A DNA stretch of 27,661 nucleotides from an uncultured Oscillospiraceae bacterium (lineage in GTDB: Bacteria > Bacillota > Clostridia > Oscillospirales > Acutalibacteraceae), in the NCBI GenBank assembly GCA_900547275.1, contig URGA01000020.1:1-27661 (forward strand), given 5' to 3'. Made by a program: the position numbers and the translations under genes. Positions 14,997 to 22,368 of the stretch are shown here, one piece after another. The notes under the pieces were generated by a model, which ran no database searches, was not told the DNA's origin, and saw nothing but the letters and a program-made list of their open reading frames with translations. The first letter of the stretch is position 1. Every line of letters begins with the position of its first letter.

Positions 14997-16156
14997 TGTA
15001 TCAGATTAAGACCCTCAATAAAATTTCAAACGTTGGTCTTTCAAAGTTTGATAAAGAAAAATATGTTTACGGCGACAACGTTGAAAATCCGGATGCAATA
15101 ATGGTGCGCTCCGCTTCCATGCACGAAATGGAGATGCCAAAATCTCTGCTGGCTATTACGAGAGCAGGCGCAGGCGTTAACAACATTCCCGTTGCAGACT
15201 GCGCAAAGCAGGGCATCGTAGTTTTCAACACTCCCGGCGCAAACGCAAATGCGGTAAAAGAACTTGTTATCTGCGGAATGCTTCTTTCAAGCCGTAAAGT
15301 CACCCGCGCTATCGACTGGTGCAAAACCATCAAGGACGAAGGTGACAATGTAGGCAAAACAGTTGAAAAGGGCAAGTCCGCTTTCGCAGGTCCCGAAATT
15401 AAGGGCAAGACCCTTGCTGTTATCGGCCTCGGCGCTATTGGCCGCCTTGTTGCAAACGCAGCGGTCGACCTTGGAATGAACGTTATCGGTTACGACCCGT
15501 TCCTTGCAGACGCTTCCGTTCTTAAAGCAGGCGTTACTGTAAACAACAATCTTGACGAGGTATTCCCTCAGGCTGATTATATCACTGTTCACGTTCCGCT
15601 CACACCGGACACCAAGGAAATGATCTGCGCTGAAAACATCGCAAAGATGAAGGACACTGTTAGAGTTCTGAACTTCGCAAGAGGCGACCTGGCAAACTCT
15701 CAGGACATCATCTCCGCTCTTGAAGACGGAAAGATGGCGGCTTATGTTACCGACTTCCCCAACGCTGAACTTATCGGCGTTGACGGCGTTATCGCAATCC
15801 CCCATCTCGGCGCTTCTACTCCCGAAAGTGAAGAGAACTGCGCTTCAATGGGCGCTCTTGAACTGATTGATTACCTTGAAAACGGAAACATCAAAAACAG
15901 CGTTAATATGCCTGCCGTTTCTATGGCAAGAACAGGCGTTTCAAGAATTACGGTTATCCACATTAACCAGCCCAACATGATCGCTACTATCACAGACACA
16001 ATCTCAAAAGACGGCGTAAACATCGCCTCATTTGAAGATAAGAACAGAGGCGAGATCGCTTACAGCATTATTGACGCAGACAGCGAGATCAGCGCCGCAG
16101 TTATTGCCGATATTGAAAAAATCGACGGCGTTATCCGAGTTCGTGTAATTGACTGA
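14996..16156 (+). CDS. serA: D-3-phosphoglycerate dehydrogenase, short ACT-domain form
   Basis: This 386-residue NAD-dependent dehydrogenase oxidises 3-phosphoglycerate to 3-phosphohydroxypyruvate, the first step of serine synthesis. The NAD loop is GLGAIGR at 144-150. The catalytic set fits Arg229 (FARG), Glu258 and His270 (PHLGAST). The Glu-His gap is 11 residues shorter than in the E. coli enzyme, so the usual Glu-Pro motif is absent here. The last ~75 residues, from RITVIHINQPNMIATI, form an ACT domain, the usual serine feedback site. A GGAGGAG ribosome site lies at the end of serC. Its stop codon is directly followed by the promoter of the thiamine operon, and I see only a weak hairpin (16198-16210) as a possible terminator, so read-through into the TPP riboswitch is possible. 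Confidence 0.94.
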   Translation: MYQIKTLNKISNVGLSKFDKEKYVYGDNVENPDAIMVRSASMHEMEMPKSLLAITRAGAGVNNIPVADCAKQGIVVFNTPGANANAVKELVICGMLLSSRKVTRAIDWCKTIKDEGDNVGKTVEKGKSAFAGPEIKGKTLAVIGLGAIGRLVANAAVDLGMNVIGYDPFLADASVLKAGVTVNNNLDEVFPQADYITVHVPLTPDTKEMICAENIAKMKDTVRVLNFARGDLANSQDIISALEDGKMAAYVTDFPNAELIGVDGVIAIPHLGASTPESEENCASMGALELIDYLENGNIKNSVNMPAVSMARTGVSRITVIHINQPNMIATITDTISKDGVNIASFEDKNRGEIAYSIIDADSEISAAVIADIEKIDGVIRVRVID

Positions 16157-16185
16157 TTGACAAAACCTGTCAAAGGCTGTATAAT
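16157..16185 (+). promoter_or_regulatory. Consensus promoter of TPP-regulated operon
   Basis: TTGACA (16157-16162), a 17-base spacer and TATAAT (16180-16185), a full consensus match. The -35 starts at the base after the serA stop codon. The start near 16192 leaves ~50 bases, with two small hairpins, before the TPP aptamer. Confidence 0.88.
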
Positions 16186-16241
16186 ATGTGACGAAATCGG
16201 CGAAAAGCCGCTTTCTGATACCGGTTTTTACCGGACGCAAT

Positions 16242-16312
16242 AAGTCAGGGGTGCCGAAAGGCTGAGATTATACCCTTCTAACTAATCCGGTAATGCGGAT
16301 GAAGGAAGACGA
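16242..16312 (+). ncRNA. TPP riboswitch aptamer (THI element)
   Basis: The conserved THI-element parts occur in order: GGGGTGCC (16248-16255), CTGAGA (16262-16267), ACCC (16272-16275), GGTAATGC (16289-16296) and GAAGGAA (16301-16307). GTC/GAC closes P1 at 16244-16246 and 16308-16310. Thiamine pyrophosphate binding to this fold normally switches the following genes off. Here the aptamer is followed by a terminator and by thiamine-type transport genes, which agrees with that role. Confidence 0.95.
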
Positions 16313-16329
16313 TATAGCGAAACATTTAC

Positions 16330-16355
16330 GCGCCCCTCAGTGAGGGGCGCTTTTT
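16330..16355 (+). terminator. Riboswitch expression-platform terminator
   Basis: A perfect 9-bp stem pairs GCGCCCCTC (16330-16338) with GAGGGGCGC (16342-16350) around an AGT loop, then T5. The left arm can instead pair with AGGGGTGC (16247-16254) in the aptamer, which would make the antiterminator. High TPP should therefore favour termination. Confidence 0.9.
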
Positions 16356-16410
16356 CTTTTGGCTTATTGTTAAAATCACAGCGGAAACACCGCAGGAAAG
16401 GAGAAAAAAC

Positions 16411-16710
16411 ATGAAAGCCAGTGTAGCAATTCAGGTATTGCCCAAAACCGACAGCGAAGACGAACTTATTCGCATTGTAGACGAGGTTATCGCCTACATT
16501 AAGAGCACGGGGCTCAACTGCTCCGTAGGCCCCTTTGAAACAACAATCGAAGGCGAAAGTTACGACCAGCTTATGGAAATCGTGGCAAACTGCCAGAAAG
16601 TTGCCGTCAAAGCAGGTTGTGAAAGCGTAAGCGCTTACGTTAAAATCGTTTACAACCCCGAAGGCGAGGTTCTTACCATTGACAAGAAAATCACCAAACA
16701 TCATCAATAA
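16411..16710 (+). CDS. MTH1187-family thiamine-binding protein (DUF77)
   Basis: This 99-residue protein belongs to the MTH1187/YkoF-like family of small ferredoxin-fold proteins, some of which bind thiamine. It starts KASVAIQVLPKT, the edge strand of the fold. GLNCSVGPFETTIEG is the central conserved piece, and SVSAYVKIVYNP the last strand. There is no signal peptide, so it is cytoplasmic and may hold or sense thiamine or a precursor. It is first in the TPP-controlled operon, with AAAGGAG at 16397-16402. Its last 32 bases overlap the next gene. Presence under a TPP riboswitch supports the thiamine role. Confidence 0.9.
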   Translation: MKASVAIQVLPKTDSEDELIRIVDEVIAYIKSTGLNCSVGPFETTIEGESYDQLMEIVANCQKVAVKAGCESVSAYVKIVYNPEGEVLTIDKKITKHHQ

Positions 16711-17464
16711 GATTGCGCCGGTGACGGCTCTTGCCGTCATCATTCTGATATGGTACATATGCTGCGATTTTGAGGTGGTACCGGCTTATATGCTGCCGTC
16801 CCCCACCGACGTATGGAACGCGTTTTTTGACAATTTCGGAATAATGATGCAGCAGGCGAAGGTAACGCTTCAGGAAGCCGTTTACGGGCTGGGTATAGGC
16901 GTTGCTTTGGCGTTTGTTGTTGCAGGGCTTATGGACCGCTTTACTTTTCTTTACAAAGCGATATATCCGATACTTGTTATAACACAGACTATACCCACAA
17001 TCGCCATCGCCCCGCTTCTCGTTTTATGGATGGGTTTCGGCATGGCGCCGAAAATAACGCTTGTTGTTATCACAACGTTTTTCCCCATTTCTATCGGACT
17101 GCTGGACGGTTACCGCAGCGCGGACAATGATGAAATCAACATGATGCGCTCAATGGGCGCAAACAAGCTCCAGATTTTCAGGCACATAAAACTGCCTTCA
17201 GCGACAGCCTCGTTTTTCTCAGGGCTGAGAATATCCGCTTCATACGCTATAGTAGGCGCCGTCATTTCAGAATGGCTGGGCGGATTTGAAGGTCTGGGCG
17301 TTTACATGACCAGGGTAAAAAAGGCTTACGCTTTTGACAAAATGTTTGCAGTAATAGTATTTATATCGGTTATCAGCCTTTTGCTGATGGCTTTTGTCGG
17401 ACTGCTTCAAAAAGCGGCGATGCCCTGGGACAGGAAGAACAGGAAAGGAAAAGAAATTAAATGA
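16679..17464 (+). CDS. thiX: ABC importer permease, ThiX-type
   Basis: This 261-residue permease has about six hydrophobic helices, beginning IAPVTALAVIILIWYICC. The inner-membrane coupling loop reads MMRSMGANKLQIFRHIKLPSA-like (EAA motif, near residues 155-175), typical of the SsuC/TauC/ThiX family. It should pair as a dimer with the ATPase at 18486 and take substrate from the binding protein at 17461. The start is inferred as TTG 16679, with GAGGT 8 bases before it, because no ATG fits before helix 1. This gives a 32-base overlap with the upstream gene; a later start would cut into the first helix region. The next gene overlaps by 4 bases (ATGA). Confidence 0.9.
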   Translation: MTRKSPNIINKIAPVTALAVIILIWYICCDFEVVPAYMLPSPTDVWNAFFDNFGIMMQQAKVTLQEAVYGLGIGVALAFVVAGLMDRFTFLYKAIYPILVITQTIPTIAIAPLLVLWMGFGMAPKITLVVITTFFPISIGLLDGYRSADNDEINMMRSMGANKLQIFRHIKLPSATASFFSGLRISASYAIVGAVISEWLGGFEGLGVYMTRVKKAYAFDKMFAVIVFISVISLLLMAFVGLLQKAAMPWDRKNRKGKEIK

Positions 17465-18483
17465 AGAAAAAAATTCTGGCGGCTCTTATGGCAGGCGTTT
17501 TGGCAGTATCACTCGCCGCCTGCAGTAATTCAGATGCTGATAAAAAAACTACAGAAACCGAAGAAAAGACAGACATCACCGTCTGCCTTGACTGGACACC
17601 AAACACAAACCACACAGGAATGTACGTTGCTCTTGAAAAGGGCTATTACGCTGAAGCAGGACTTAACGTTACTATAGTTCAGCCTCCGGAAAACAGCACG
17701 GCAGTTCAGCTCTGCGCCGCAGGCCAGGCTCAGTTTGCCGTTGACGCCCAGGACACCCTTGCGGCTGCTTTTACATCTGACACTCCTCTTGACGTAACAG
17801 CCGTTGCCGCTCTTATCCAGCACAACACATCAGGCATTATGTCAAAGGCAGGTTCCGGAATGGACAAGCCTGCAGGTCTTACAGGCAAAACTTACCTTAC
17901 ATGGGATTCACCTATTGAAAAGGCAATGATGGAAAACGTCGTTAACGGAGACGGCGGAAACTGGGACAAAGTTACCCTTGAGCCCAACACTGTTACAGAC
18001 GAAGCGCAGGACGTTCAGCACAATCCCGATCACGCTATCTGGGTATTCTACGGCTGGGGCGGCATTAACGCCGAGGTCAACAAAATCGACGTTGATTTCT
18101 TCTATTTCAAGGACATCAACAAGACATTCGACTATTACACCCCTGTCCTTATCTCAAACAACACATTCCTTAAAGAAAACAGCGACGCCGCAAAAGCATT
18201 TCTTGCCGCTACCGCAAAGGGTTATGAATACGCCATTTCCAACCCCGAAGACGCGGCAAACATCCTTATTGCTTCTGATGAGACCGGCTCTCTTAAAGGC
18301 AGTGAAGCACTGGTTACCGCAAGCCAGAAATGGCTCGCAGACCAGTATATCGCAGACGCGGAAAAATGGGGCTACATTGACCCGGCAAGATGGAACGCGT
18401 TTTACGACTGGCTTTACGACAGCAAGCTCATCGAAAAAGATTTAGGCGAAAACTGCGGATTTACAAACGATTATTTGGCTTAA
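17461..18483 (+). CDS. thiY: NMT1/THI5-like substrate-binding lipoprotein, ThiY-type
   Basis: This 340-residue ABC binding protein has a lipoprotein signal peptide (KKKILAALMAGVLAVSLAAC), so it is anchored outside the membrane by Cys21. The mature domain starts ITVCLDWTPNTNHTGMYVAL followed by KGYYAEAGLNV, the NMT1/THI5-like signature. ThiY of Bacillus binds formylaminopyrimidine, a thiamine breakdown product salvaged to HMP. The TPP riboswitch upstream supports a pyrimidine or thiamine ligand here. Which of HMP, formylaminopyrimidine or thiamine is bound cannot be read off. It sits between permease (4-base overlap) and ATPase (2-base gap). Confidence 0.92.
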   Translation: MKKKILAALMAGVLAVSLAACSNSDADKKTTETEEKTDITVCLDWTPNTNHTGMYVALEKGYYAEAGLNVTIVQPPENSTAVQLCAAGQAQFAVDAQDTLAAAFTSDTPLDVTAVAALIQHNTSGIMSKAGSGMDKPAGLTGKTYLTWDSPIEKAMMENVVNGDGGNWDKVTLEPNTVTDEAQDVQHNPDHAIWVFYGWGGINAEVNKIDVDFFYFKDINKTFDYYTPVLISNNTFLKENSDAAKAFLAATAKGYEYAISNPEDAANILIASDETGSLKGSEALVTASQKWLADQYIADAEKWGYIDPARWNAFYDWLYDSKLIEKDLGENCGFTNDYLA

Positions 18484-18485
18484 GT

Positions 18486-19232
18486 ATGGAAATTTTATCT
18501 GTTGAAAAAATTAAAAAGAGTTTCGGCGACAGAACAATCATAGACGACGTCAATCTTTCGCTTCAGAAGGGAGAGCTTGTCTCTCTTCTGGGCGTAAGCG
18601 GCGCAGGAAAGACGACGCTTTTCAACTGTATTTCAGGAATTTTAACTCCCAACAGCGGAAAAATAGTCCTTTCTGGCGAAGATATTACGGGCAAGCCCGG
18701 CAGAATAAGCTATATGCTCCAAAAGGACCTGCTGCTTCCTTATAAAAAGATTATTGACAACGTTTCTCTTCCCCTGCTTCTTTCCGGAATGAAAAAGAAA
18801 GAAGCGCGAGAAAAAGCCGCCGCTCATTTTGAATCCTTCGGAATAGCCGGAACGGAAAACTGTTATCCCGCCGAATTATCAGGCGGAATGAGACAGCGCG
18901 CGGCTTTGCTCCGCACATATCTTGCGTCGTCAGGCGTTGCGCTTCTTGACGAGCCTTTCAGCGCGCTGGACACGATAACGCGTTCCGCCATGCACACATG
19001 GTATCTTTCCGTAATGGAGAAAATAGATTTATCAACGATTTTCATTACCCACGACATTGACGAGGCAATACTCCTCTCAGACAGAATACTTATTCTGTCC
19101 GGTTCACCCGGTACAATAGCAAAAGAAATTGTTATCGAAGAGCCTAAACCCAGGCGAAAAGATTTTAACCTGACGAAAGAATTTATTGAATACAAAAAGC
19201 AGGTAATCTCCGCTCTAGGCAACGTTATATAA
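18486..19232 (+). CDS. thiZ: ABC importer ATPase, ThiZ-type
   Basis: This 248-residue ATPase powers the importer encoded just upstream. Walker A is GVSGAGKTT near residue 37, the Q-loop follows in YMLQKDLLLPY, the signature is LSGGMRQRAALLRTYL, Walker B is VALLDEPFSALD, and the H-loop is FITHD. It belongs to the SsuB/TauB/ThiZ group. I chose ATG 18486, two bases after the thiY stop, because the longer frame upstream is just the thiY gene out of frame. It is the last gene of the operon, which is closed by the terminator at 19242-19275. No biosynthetic thi gene is present in the operon. Confidence 0.92.
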   Translation: MEILSVEKIKKSFGDRTIIDDVNLSLQKGELVSLLGVSGAGKTTLFNCISGILTPNSGKIVLSGEDITGKPGRISYMLQKDLLLPYKKIIDNVSLPLLLSGMKKKEAREKAAAHFESFGIAGTENCYPAELSGGMRQRAALLRTYLASSGVALLDEPFSALDTITRSAMHTWYLSVMEKIDLSTIFITHDIDEAILLSDRILILSGSPGTIAKEIVIEEPKPRRKDFNLTKEFIEYKKQVISALGNVI

Positions 19233-19241
19233 CAACAAAAG

Positions 19242-19275
19242 GGTCTGTCCTGCAAGTGCAGGTCAGACCTTTTTT
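19242..19275 (+). terminator. Terminator of the thi transport operon
   Basis: GGTCTG (19242-19247) pairs with CAGACC (19264-19269). CCTGC (19249-19253) pairs with GCAGG (19258-19262) inside it, with a T-T mismatch between. T6 follows at 19270-19275. Confidence 0.88.
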
Positions 19276-19289
19276 ATAATTCATGCAAC

Positions 19290-19322
19290 AAAAATACGCT
19301 CCCGCCGAAAACAGCAGGAGCG
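19290..19322 (-). terminator. Terminator of the hydrogenase gene
   Basis: On the minus strand CGCTCC (19322-19317) pairs with GGAGCG (19302-19297), extended by TGC/GCG pairs. A T5 run at 19294-19290 follows. It lies tail-to-tail with the thi terminator. Confidence 0.75.
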
Positions 19323-19338
19323 CTTATTTTTTATCAGT

Positions 19339-20796
19339 TTAGCCGTTGTTCTTAACAGACTCTGTAATAGTCTTGGTGCTGGCTTCACGGCCGTATTTAT
19401 CAATAAGAGCCGCGTTTGCAGGACCGTGGGTAAGACAGCCTGCGCCGCCGATACAACCGGGAGTACACGCCATACCCTCAATAAAGTTGTTCTTGAGCAC
19501 GCCTTTTGACGCTTTCATAAGCGCCTTCTTACACTCGGCAATACCGCCGCAGACAATTGGATTATACTCAAAATCTTCAAGCCCGAGTTCCTCTTTAGCC
19601 TGCTTTACAGCCTCTGCAAGTCCGCCGCTGCGGGCAAATATACGTCCGAAGTAAGTTGCAGTGTCAAGTTCTTCATCAGGCAGTTTGTCCATCTCAATAT
19701 CACGGGAGTCAACAAGCGCCTGGAGTTCCTCAAATGTAAGACAGCTGTCAACATACTTGCTTACAGTATCTTTCTTGATTTCCATTTTCTTTGCTGTGCA
19801 GGGTCCTATGAAAACGAGTCTGCAATCAGGCTCTTTCTCTTTGATTGCCTTGGCAATTGCGCCCATAGGCGAAAGATTTGAGCTGATATTATCCTTAAGA
19901 GTTGGGAAATTGCGCTGTACATATGTAACAAACGCCGGGCAGCAGCTTGAAGTAAGGAAGCCTTTTTCAGCAAGTTCCTGACATTCGTGATATGCTACTA
20001 TATCAGCGCCGGCGGCAACTTCAAACACCTTTTCAAAGCCGAGAGCCTTTATTGCGGAAACTACCTGGCCAGTGGTTGCATAATTAAACTGGGAATAAAT
20101 AGCAGGAGCAACGAGAGCGTAAACCTTTCTTCCGCCTTCTTTTGACGCTTCCTTGATATAATTGATAACCTCAACGATATAAGACTTATCAACACAAGCG
20201 CCGAAGGGGCAGGTATAAACGCAGCTGCCGCAGGACAGGCACTTATCATTATCAATGGTTGCGGCGTGGTTTTCTGCTGAAGAAGCATGGCTGATAGCTC
20301 CAACGGGGCACGCACGCTCACAGGGACGAATATAATTGTGGATAGCACCGTAAGGGCATACCTCGGCGCACTTTCCGCAGTTAACGCATTTATCCTTATC
20401 AATAACGCATTTCTGGTCAGCGTCAAATGAGATAGCGCCGACACGGCAAGCCTCTTCACAGCGGTGAGCAATACAGCCGCGGCACATATCAGTAACCTTA
20501 TAGCCGCCTACGGGGCATTCGTCGCAGGCAATCTTGATAACTTCGATAACATTCGGATTGCTCTTGTCGCCGCCAATAGCGAGTTTAAGTCTTTCGGAAA
20601 CAATAGCGCGCTCCTTGTAAACGCAGCAGCGCATTGTGGGCTTGTCATCCTTAACGATTGTTGCCGCAATCTCGTTGAACCACTTAAAAGCGGAAATGTT
20701 ATCCTCATCCCCAGCCTCAAAGTAATGACGAGCAACCTCGCGCAAAACGGTGTATTTCAACTGCTGAACTTGGGTATCAAATACGTTTTTGTTCAT
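19339..20796 (-). CDS. Monomeric [FeFe] hydrogenase, group B-like
   Basis: This 485-residue protein carries the H-cluster motifs in order: TSSCCPAF (L1, 282-289), FIGPCTAKKME (L2, 329-339) and EGMACTPGCIGGAGC (L3, 440-454). The N-terminal half is rich in cysteines that should hold several 4Fe-4S clusters: CRGC..C..C near 105-117, CVNCGKCAEVC at 137-147, CERAC at 159-163 and CLSCGSCVYTC at 186-196. Together these fit a ferredoxin-linked group B (TSCCPAF) hydrogenase that makes or uses H2 in the cytoplasm. The Cys before CP in L1, the proton-transfer residue in the family, is present. I chose ATG 20796, 6 bases after AAGGAGA; a longer frame runs through the promoter. It diverges from fucO. The maturases HydE/F/G are not in the window. 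Direction of catalysis is unknown. Confidence 0.9.
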   Translation of the reverse strand: MNKNVFDTQVQQLKYTVLREVARHYFEAGDEDNISAFKWFNEIAATIVKDDKPTMRCCVYKERAIVSERLKLAIGGDKSNPNVIEVIKIACDECPVGGYKVTDMCRGCIAHRCEEACRVGAISFDADQKCVIDKDKCVNCGKCAEVCPYGAIHNYIRPCERACPVGAISHASSAENHAATIDNDKCLSCGSCVYTCPFGACVDKSYIVEVINYIKEASKEGGRKVYALVAPAIYSQFNYATTGQVVSAIKALGFEKVFEVAAGADIVAYHECQELAEKGFLTSSCCPAFVTYVQRNFPTLKDNISSNLSPMGAIAKAIKEKEPDCRLVFIGPCTAKKMEIKKDTVSKYVDSCLTFEELQALVDSRDIEMDKLPDEELDTATYFGRIFARSGGLAEAVKQAKEELGLEDFEYNPIVCGGIAECKKALMKASKGVLKNNFIEGMACTPGCIGGAGCLTHGPANAALIDKYGREASTKTITESVKNNG

Positions 20797-20863
20797 TCTG
20801 TTTCTCCTTATCATGCCGCAAAATCGGCGTACTGTAAAATACTCGAATTTTGTGCCGAGCATT

Positions 20864-20885
20864 TCACTCCAGAGTGATTTTAACA
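20864..20885 (-). promoter_or_regulatory. Candidate hydrogenase promoter and operator
   Basis: Minus strand: an extended -10, TGT-TAAAAT, lies at 20885-20877 with only a weak -35 (TTTATT). A perfect inverted repeat TCACTC (20864-20869) / GAGTGA (20872-20877) overlaps the -10 and the expected start near 20870. It looks like a repressor site; the regulator is unknown. Confidence 0.45.
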
Positions 20886-20927
20886 TAAATGTGAATAAAA
20901 ATAAAGAGAAATTTACAATTTGGTACA

Positions 20928-20956
20928 TTTACAAATTTTTCAAGATAATATATAAT
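20928..20956 (+). promoter_or_regulatory. Promoter of fucO
   Basis: TTTACA (20928-20933), a 17-base spacer and TATAAT (20951-20956). The start is expected near 20963, giving a ~70-base leader. Confidence 0.75.
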
Positions 20957-20968
20957 ATAAAATGCAAG

Positions 20969-20998
20969 GTATAATCGGCATAAAATCGGCCATTATAC
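20969..20998 (+). repeat. Inverted repeat in the fucO leader
   Basis: GTATAAT (20969-20975) and ATTATAC (20992-20998) are perfect complements. GGC (20977-20979) and GCC (20989-20991) extend the stem past a single bulged C, with a 9-base loop. It starts ~6 bases after the predicted transcript start, so it could be an operator or an RNA hairpin at the 5' end. There is no T-run, so it is not a terminator. Confidence 0.6.
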
Positions 20999-21031
20999 AA
21001 GAATTTTTTATTACAAAGGAGCATGATTTAT

Positions 21032-22180
21032 ATGGTAAACAGATTTGTACTCAACGAGACAAGCTACCACGGAGCAGGTGCAATCAAAGAGATTGCAGGC
21101 GAAGTAACCGGCAGAGGTTTCAAAAAATGCTTTGTTTGCTCCGACCCGGATCTTATTCGTTTCGGAGTTACAAAAAAAGTTACTGACGTTCTTGAGGGAG
21201 CAAATATCGACTATGAAATTTACAGCGATATCAAAGCTAACCCCACCGTTGAAAACGTTCAGTCAGGAGTAAAGGCTTTTCGCGCGTCAGGCTCTGACTG
21301 CATTATCGCCATCGGCGGCGGCTCTTCAATGGACACCGCAAAGGCCATCGGAATTATTATTAAAAACCCCGAGTTTGAGGATGTTATTTCTCTTGAGGGC
21401 GTTGCTCCCACAAAGAATAAATGCGTTCCCATTATCGCAGTTCCCACAACCGCCGGCACTGCCGCTGAGGTTACAATCAACTATGTAATCACCGACAGCG
21501 CGAAAAACAGAAAGATGGTCTGCGTTGACGTTCACGATATTCCCGTTGTAGCCGTAGTTGACCCGGACATGATGTCTTCAATGCCGAGAGGCCTTACCGC
21601 CGCAACAGGCATGGACGCTTTGACCCACGCTATCGAAGGATACATAACAAAAGGCGCATGGCAGATGAGCGATATGTTCCACCTGAAGGCAATCGAAATC
21701 ATTTCAAAGAACCTCAGAGGAGCGGTTGAAAACACCCCCGAAGGCAGAGAGGGGATGGCTCTCGGCCAGTACATTGCAGGAATGGGCTTCTCTAACGTAG
21801 GCCTTGGCATTGTTCACTCAATGGCGCACCCACTGGGAGCTGTTTATGATACTCCCCACGGCGTTGCAAACGCTATCATTCTTCCCACAGTTATGGAATA
21901 CAACGCTCCCGCAACAGGAGAAAAATACCGCGATATCGCAAAGGCAATGGGCGTTGAAGGCGTTGACGCAATGAGCATTGAGGAAGCACGCAAGGCGGCT
22001 ATTGACGCTGTAAAACAGCTTTCTAAGGATGTGGGCATCCCCGCAGACCTTAAGGAAATCGTAAAACCCGAAGACGTTGATTTCCTTGCCCAGAGCGCAT
22101 ACGACGACGCCTGCCGTCCCGGCAACCCGAGAGACACCAGCGTTGCGGAAATCAAAGAACTTTATCTTTCACTTATGTAA
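21032..22180 (+). CDS. fucO: Lactaldehyde reductase / 1,2-propanediol oxidoreductase
   Basis: This 382-residue iron-dependent group III alcohol dehydrogenase resembles E. coli FucO along its whole length, as far as I can recall that sequence. GGGSSMDTAKAIGI (NAD-binding, near 95-108), VPTTAGTAAEVTINYVITD and HAIEGYITKGAW are shared. The metal ligands fit Asp195, His199, His262 and His276. FucO reduces L- or D-lactaldehyde to 1,2-propanediol with NADH during fucose or rhamnose fermentation. No fucose or rhamnose catabolic gene is near, so a general aldehyde-reducing role is equally possible. ATG 21032 is preferred because AAAGGAG lies 10 bases before it; ATG 21023 is only 1-2 bases from the ribosome site. 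It is monocistronic, with its own promoter and terminator. Confidence 0.9.
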   Translation: MVNRFVLNETSYHGAGAIKEIAGEVTGRGFKKCFVCSDPDLIRFGVTKKVTDVLEGANIDYEIYSDIKANPTVENVQSGVKAFRASGSDCIIAIGGGSSMDTAKAIGIIIKNPEFEDVISLEGVAPTKNKCVPIIAVPTTAGTAAEVTINYVITDSAKNRKMVCVDVHDIPVVAVVDPDMMSSMPRGLTAATGMDALTHAIEGYITKGAWQMSDMFHLKAIEIISKNLRGAVENTPEGREGMALGQYIAGMGFSNVGLGIVHSMAHPLGAVYDTPHGVANAIILPTVMEYNAPATGEKYRDIAKAMGVEGVDAMSIEEARKAAIDAVKQLSKDVGIPADLKEIVKPEDVDFLAQSAYDDACRPGNPRDTSVAEIKELYLSLM

Positions 22181-22193
22181 GCAATAACCGACG

Positions 22194-22223
22194 CGCGGCT
22201 GAGGATTACCTCGGCCGCGTTTT
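22194..22223 (+). terminator. Terminator after fucO
   Basis: An 11-bp stem pairs CGCGGCTGAGG (22194-22204) with CCTCGGCCGCG (22209-22219) with one wobble and an ATTA loop. A short T4 tract follows. Confidence 0.8.
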
Positions 22224-22275
22224 GCATTTAAGTTTGATTGTAACCGTTCTGTCAGTATTGTTAATATATTTTATG

Positions 22276-22304
22276 TTGTAAAATCATGTCGTTTGTGCTA
22301 TTAT
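22276..22304 (+). promoter_or_regulatory. Promoter of the flavodiiron operon
   Basis: TTGTAA (22276-22281), a 17-base spacer and TATTAT (22299-22304), with an extended -10 TGC. The start is near 22311. The ~58-base leader holds a small hairpin ACAGA/TCTGT (22326-22341). Confidence 0.65.
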
Positions 22305-22368
22305 TGTCTCGAAATCTTAAGACATACAGATATTATTCTGTTAATTTTATTGGAAGAAGGCTAGATTT

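Noticed and set aside
16282..16758. 158-codon minus-strand ORF across the riboswitch and DUF77 gene
   Set aside because: It runs opposite the TPP terminator and a real gene, with no promoter or recognisable sequence.
20970..20975. Second TATAAT as an additional fucO promoter
   Set aside because: No acceptable -35 lies 16-18 bases upstream, and the hexamer forms the left arm of the leader hairpin.
20797..21031. Rex operator between hydrogenase and fucO
   Set aside because: I looked for the TTGTGA/TCACAA-type dyad and found none. The inverted repeats present have other sequences.
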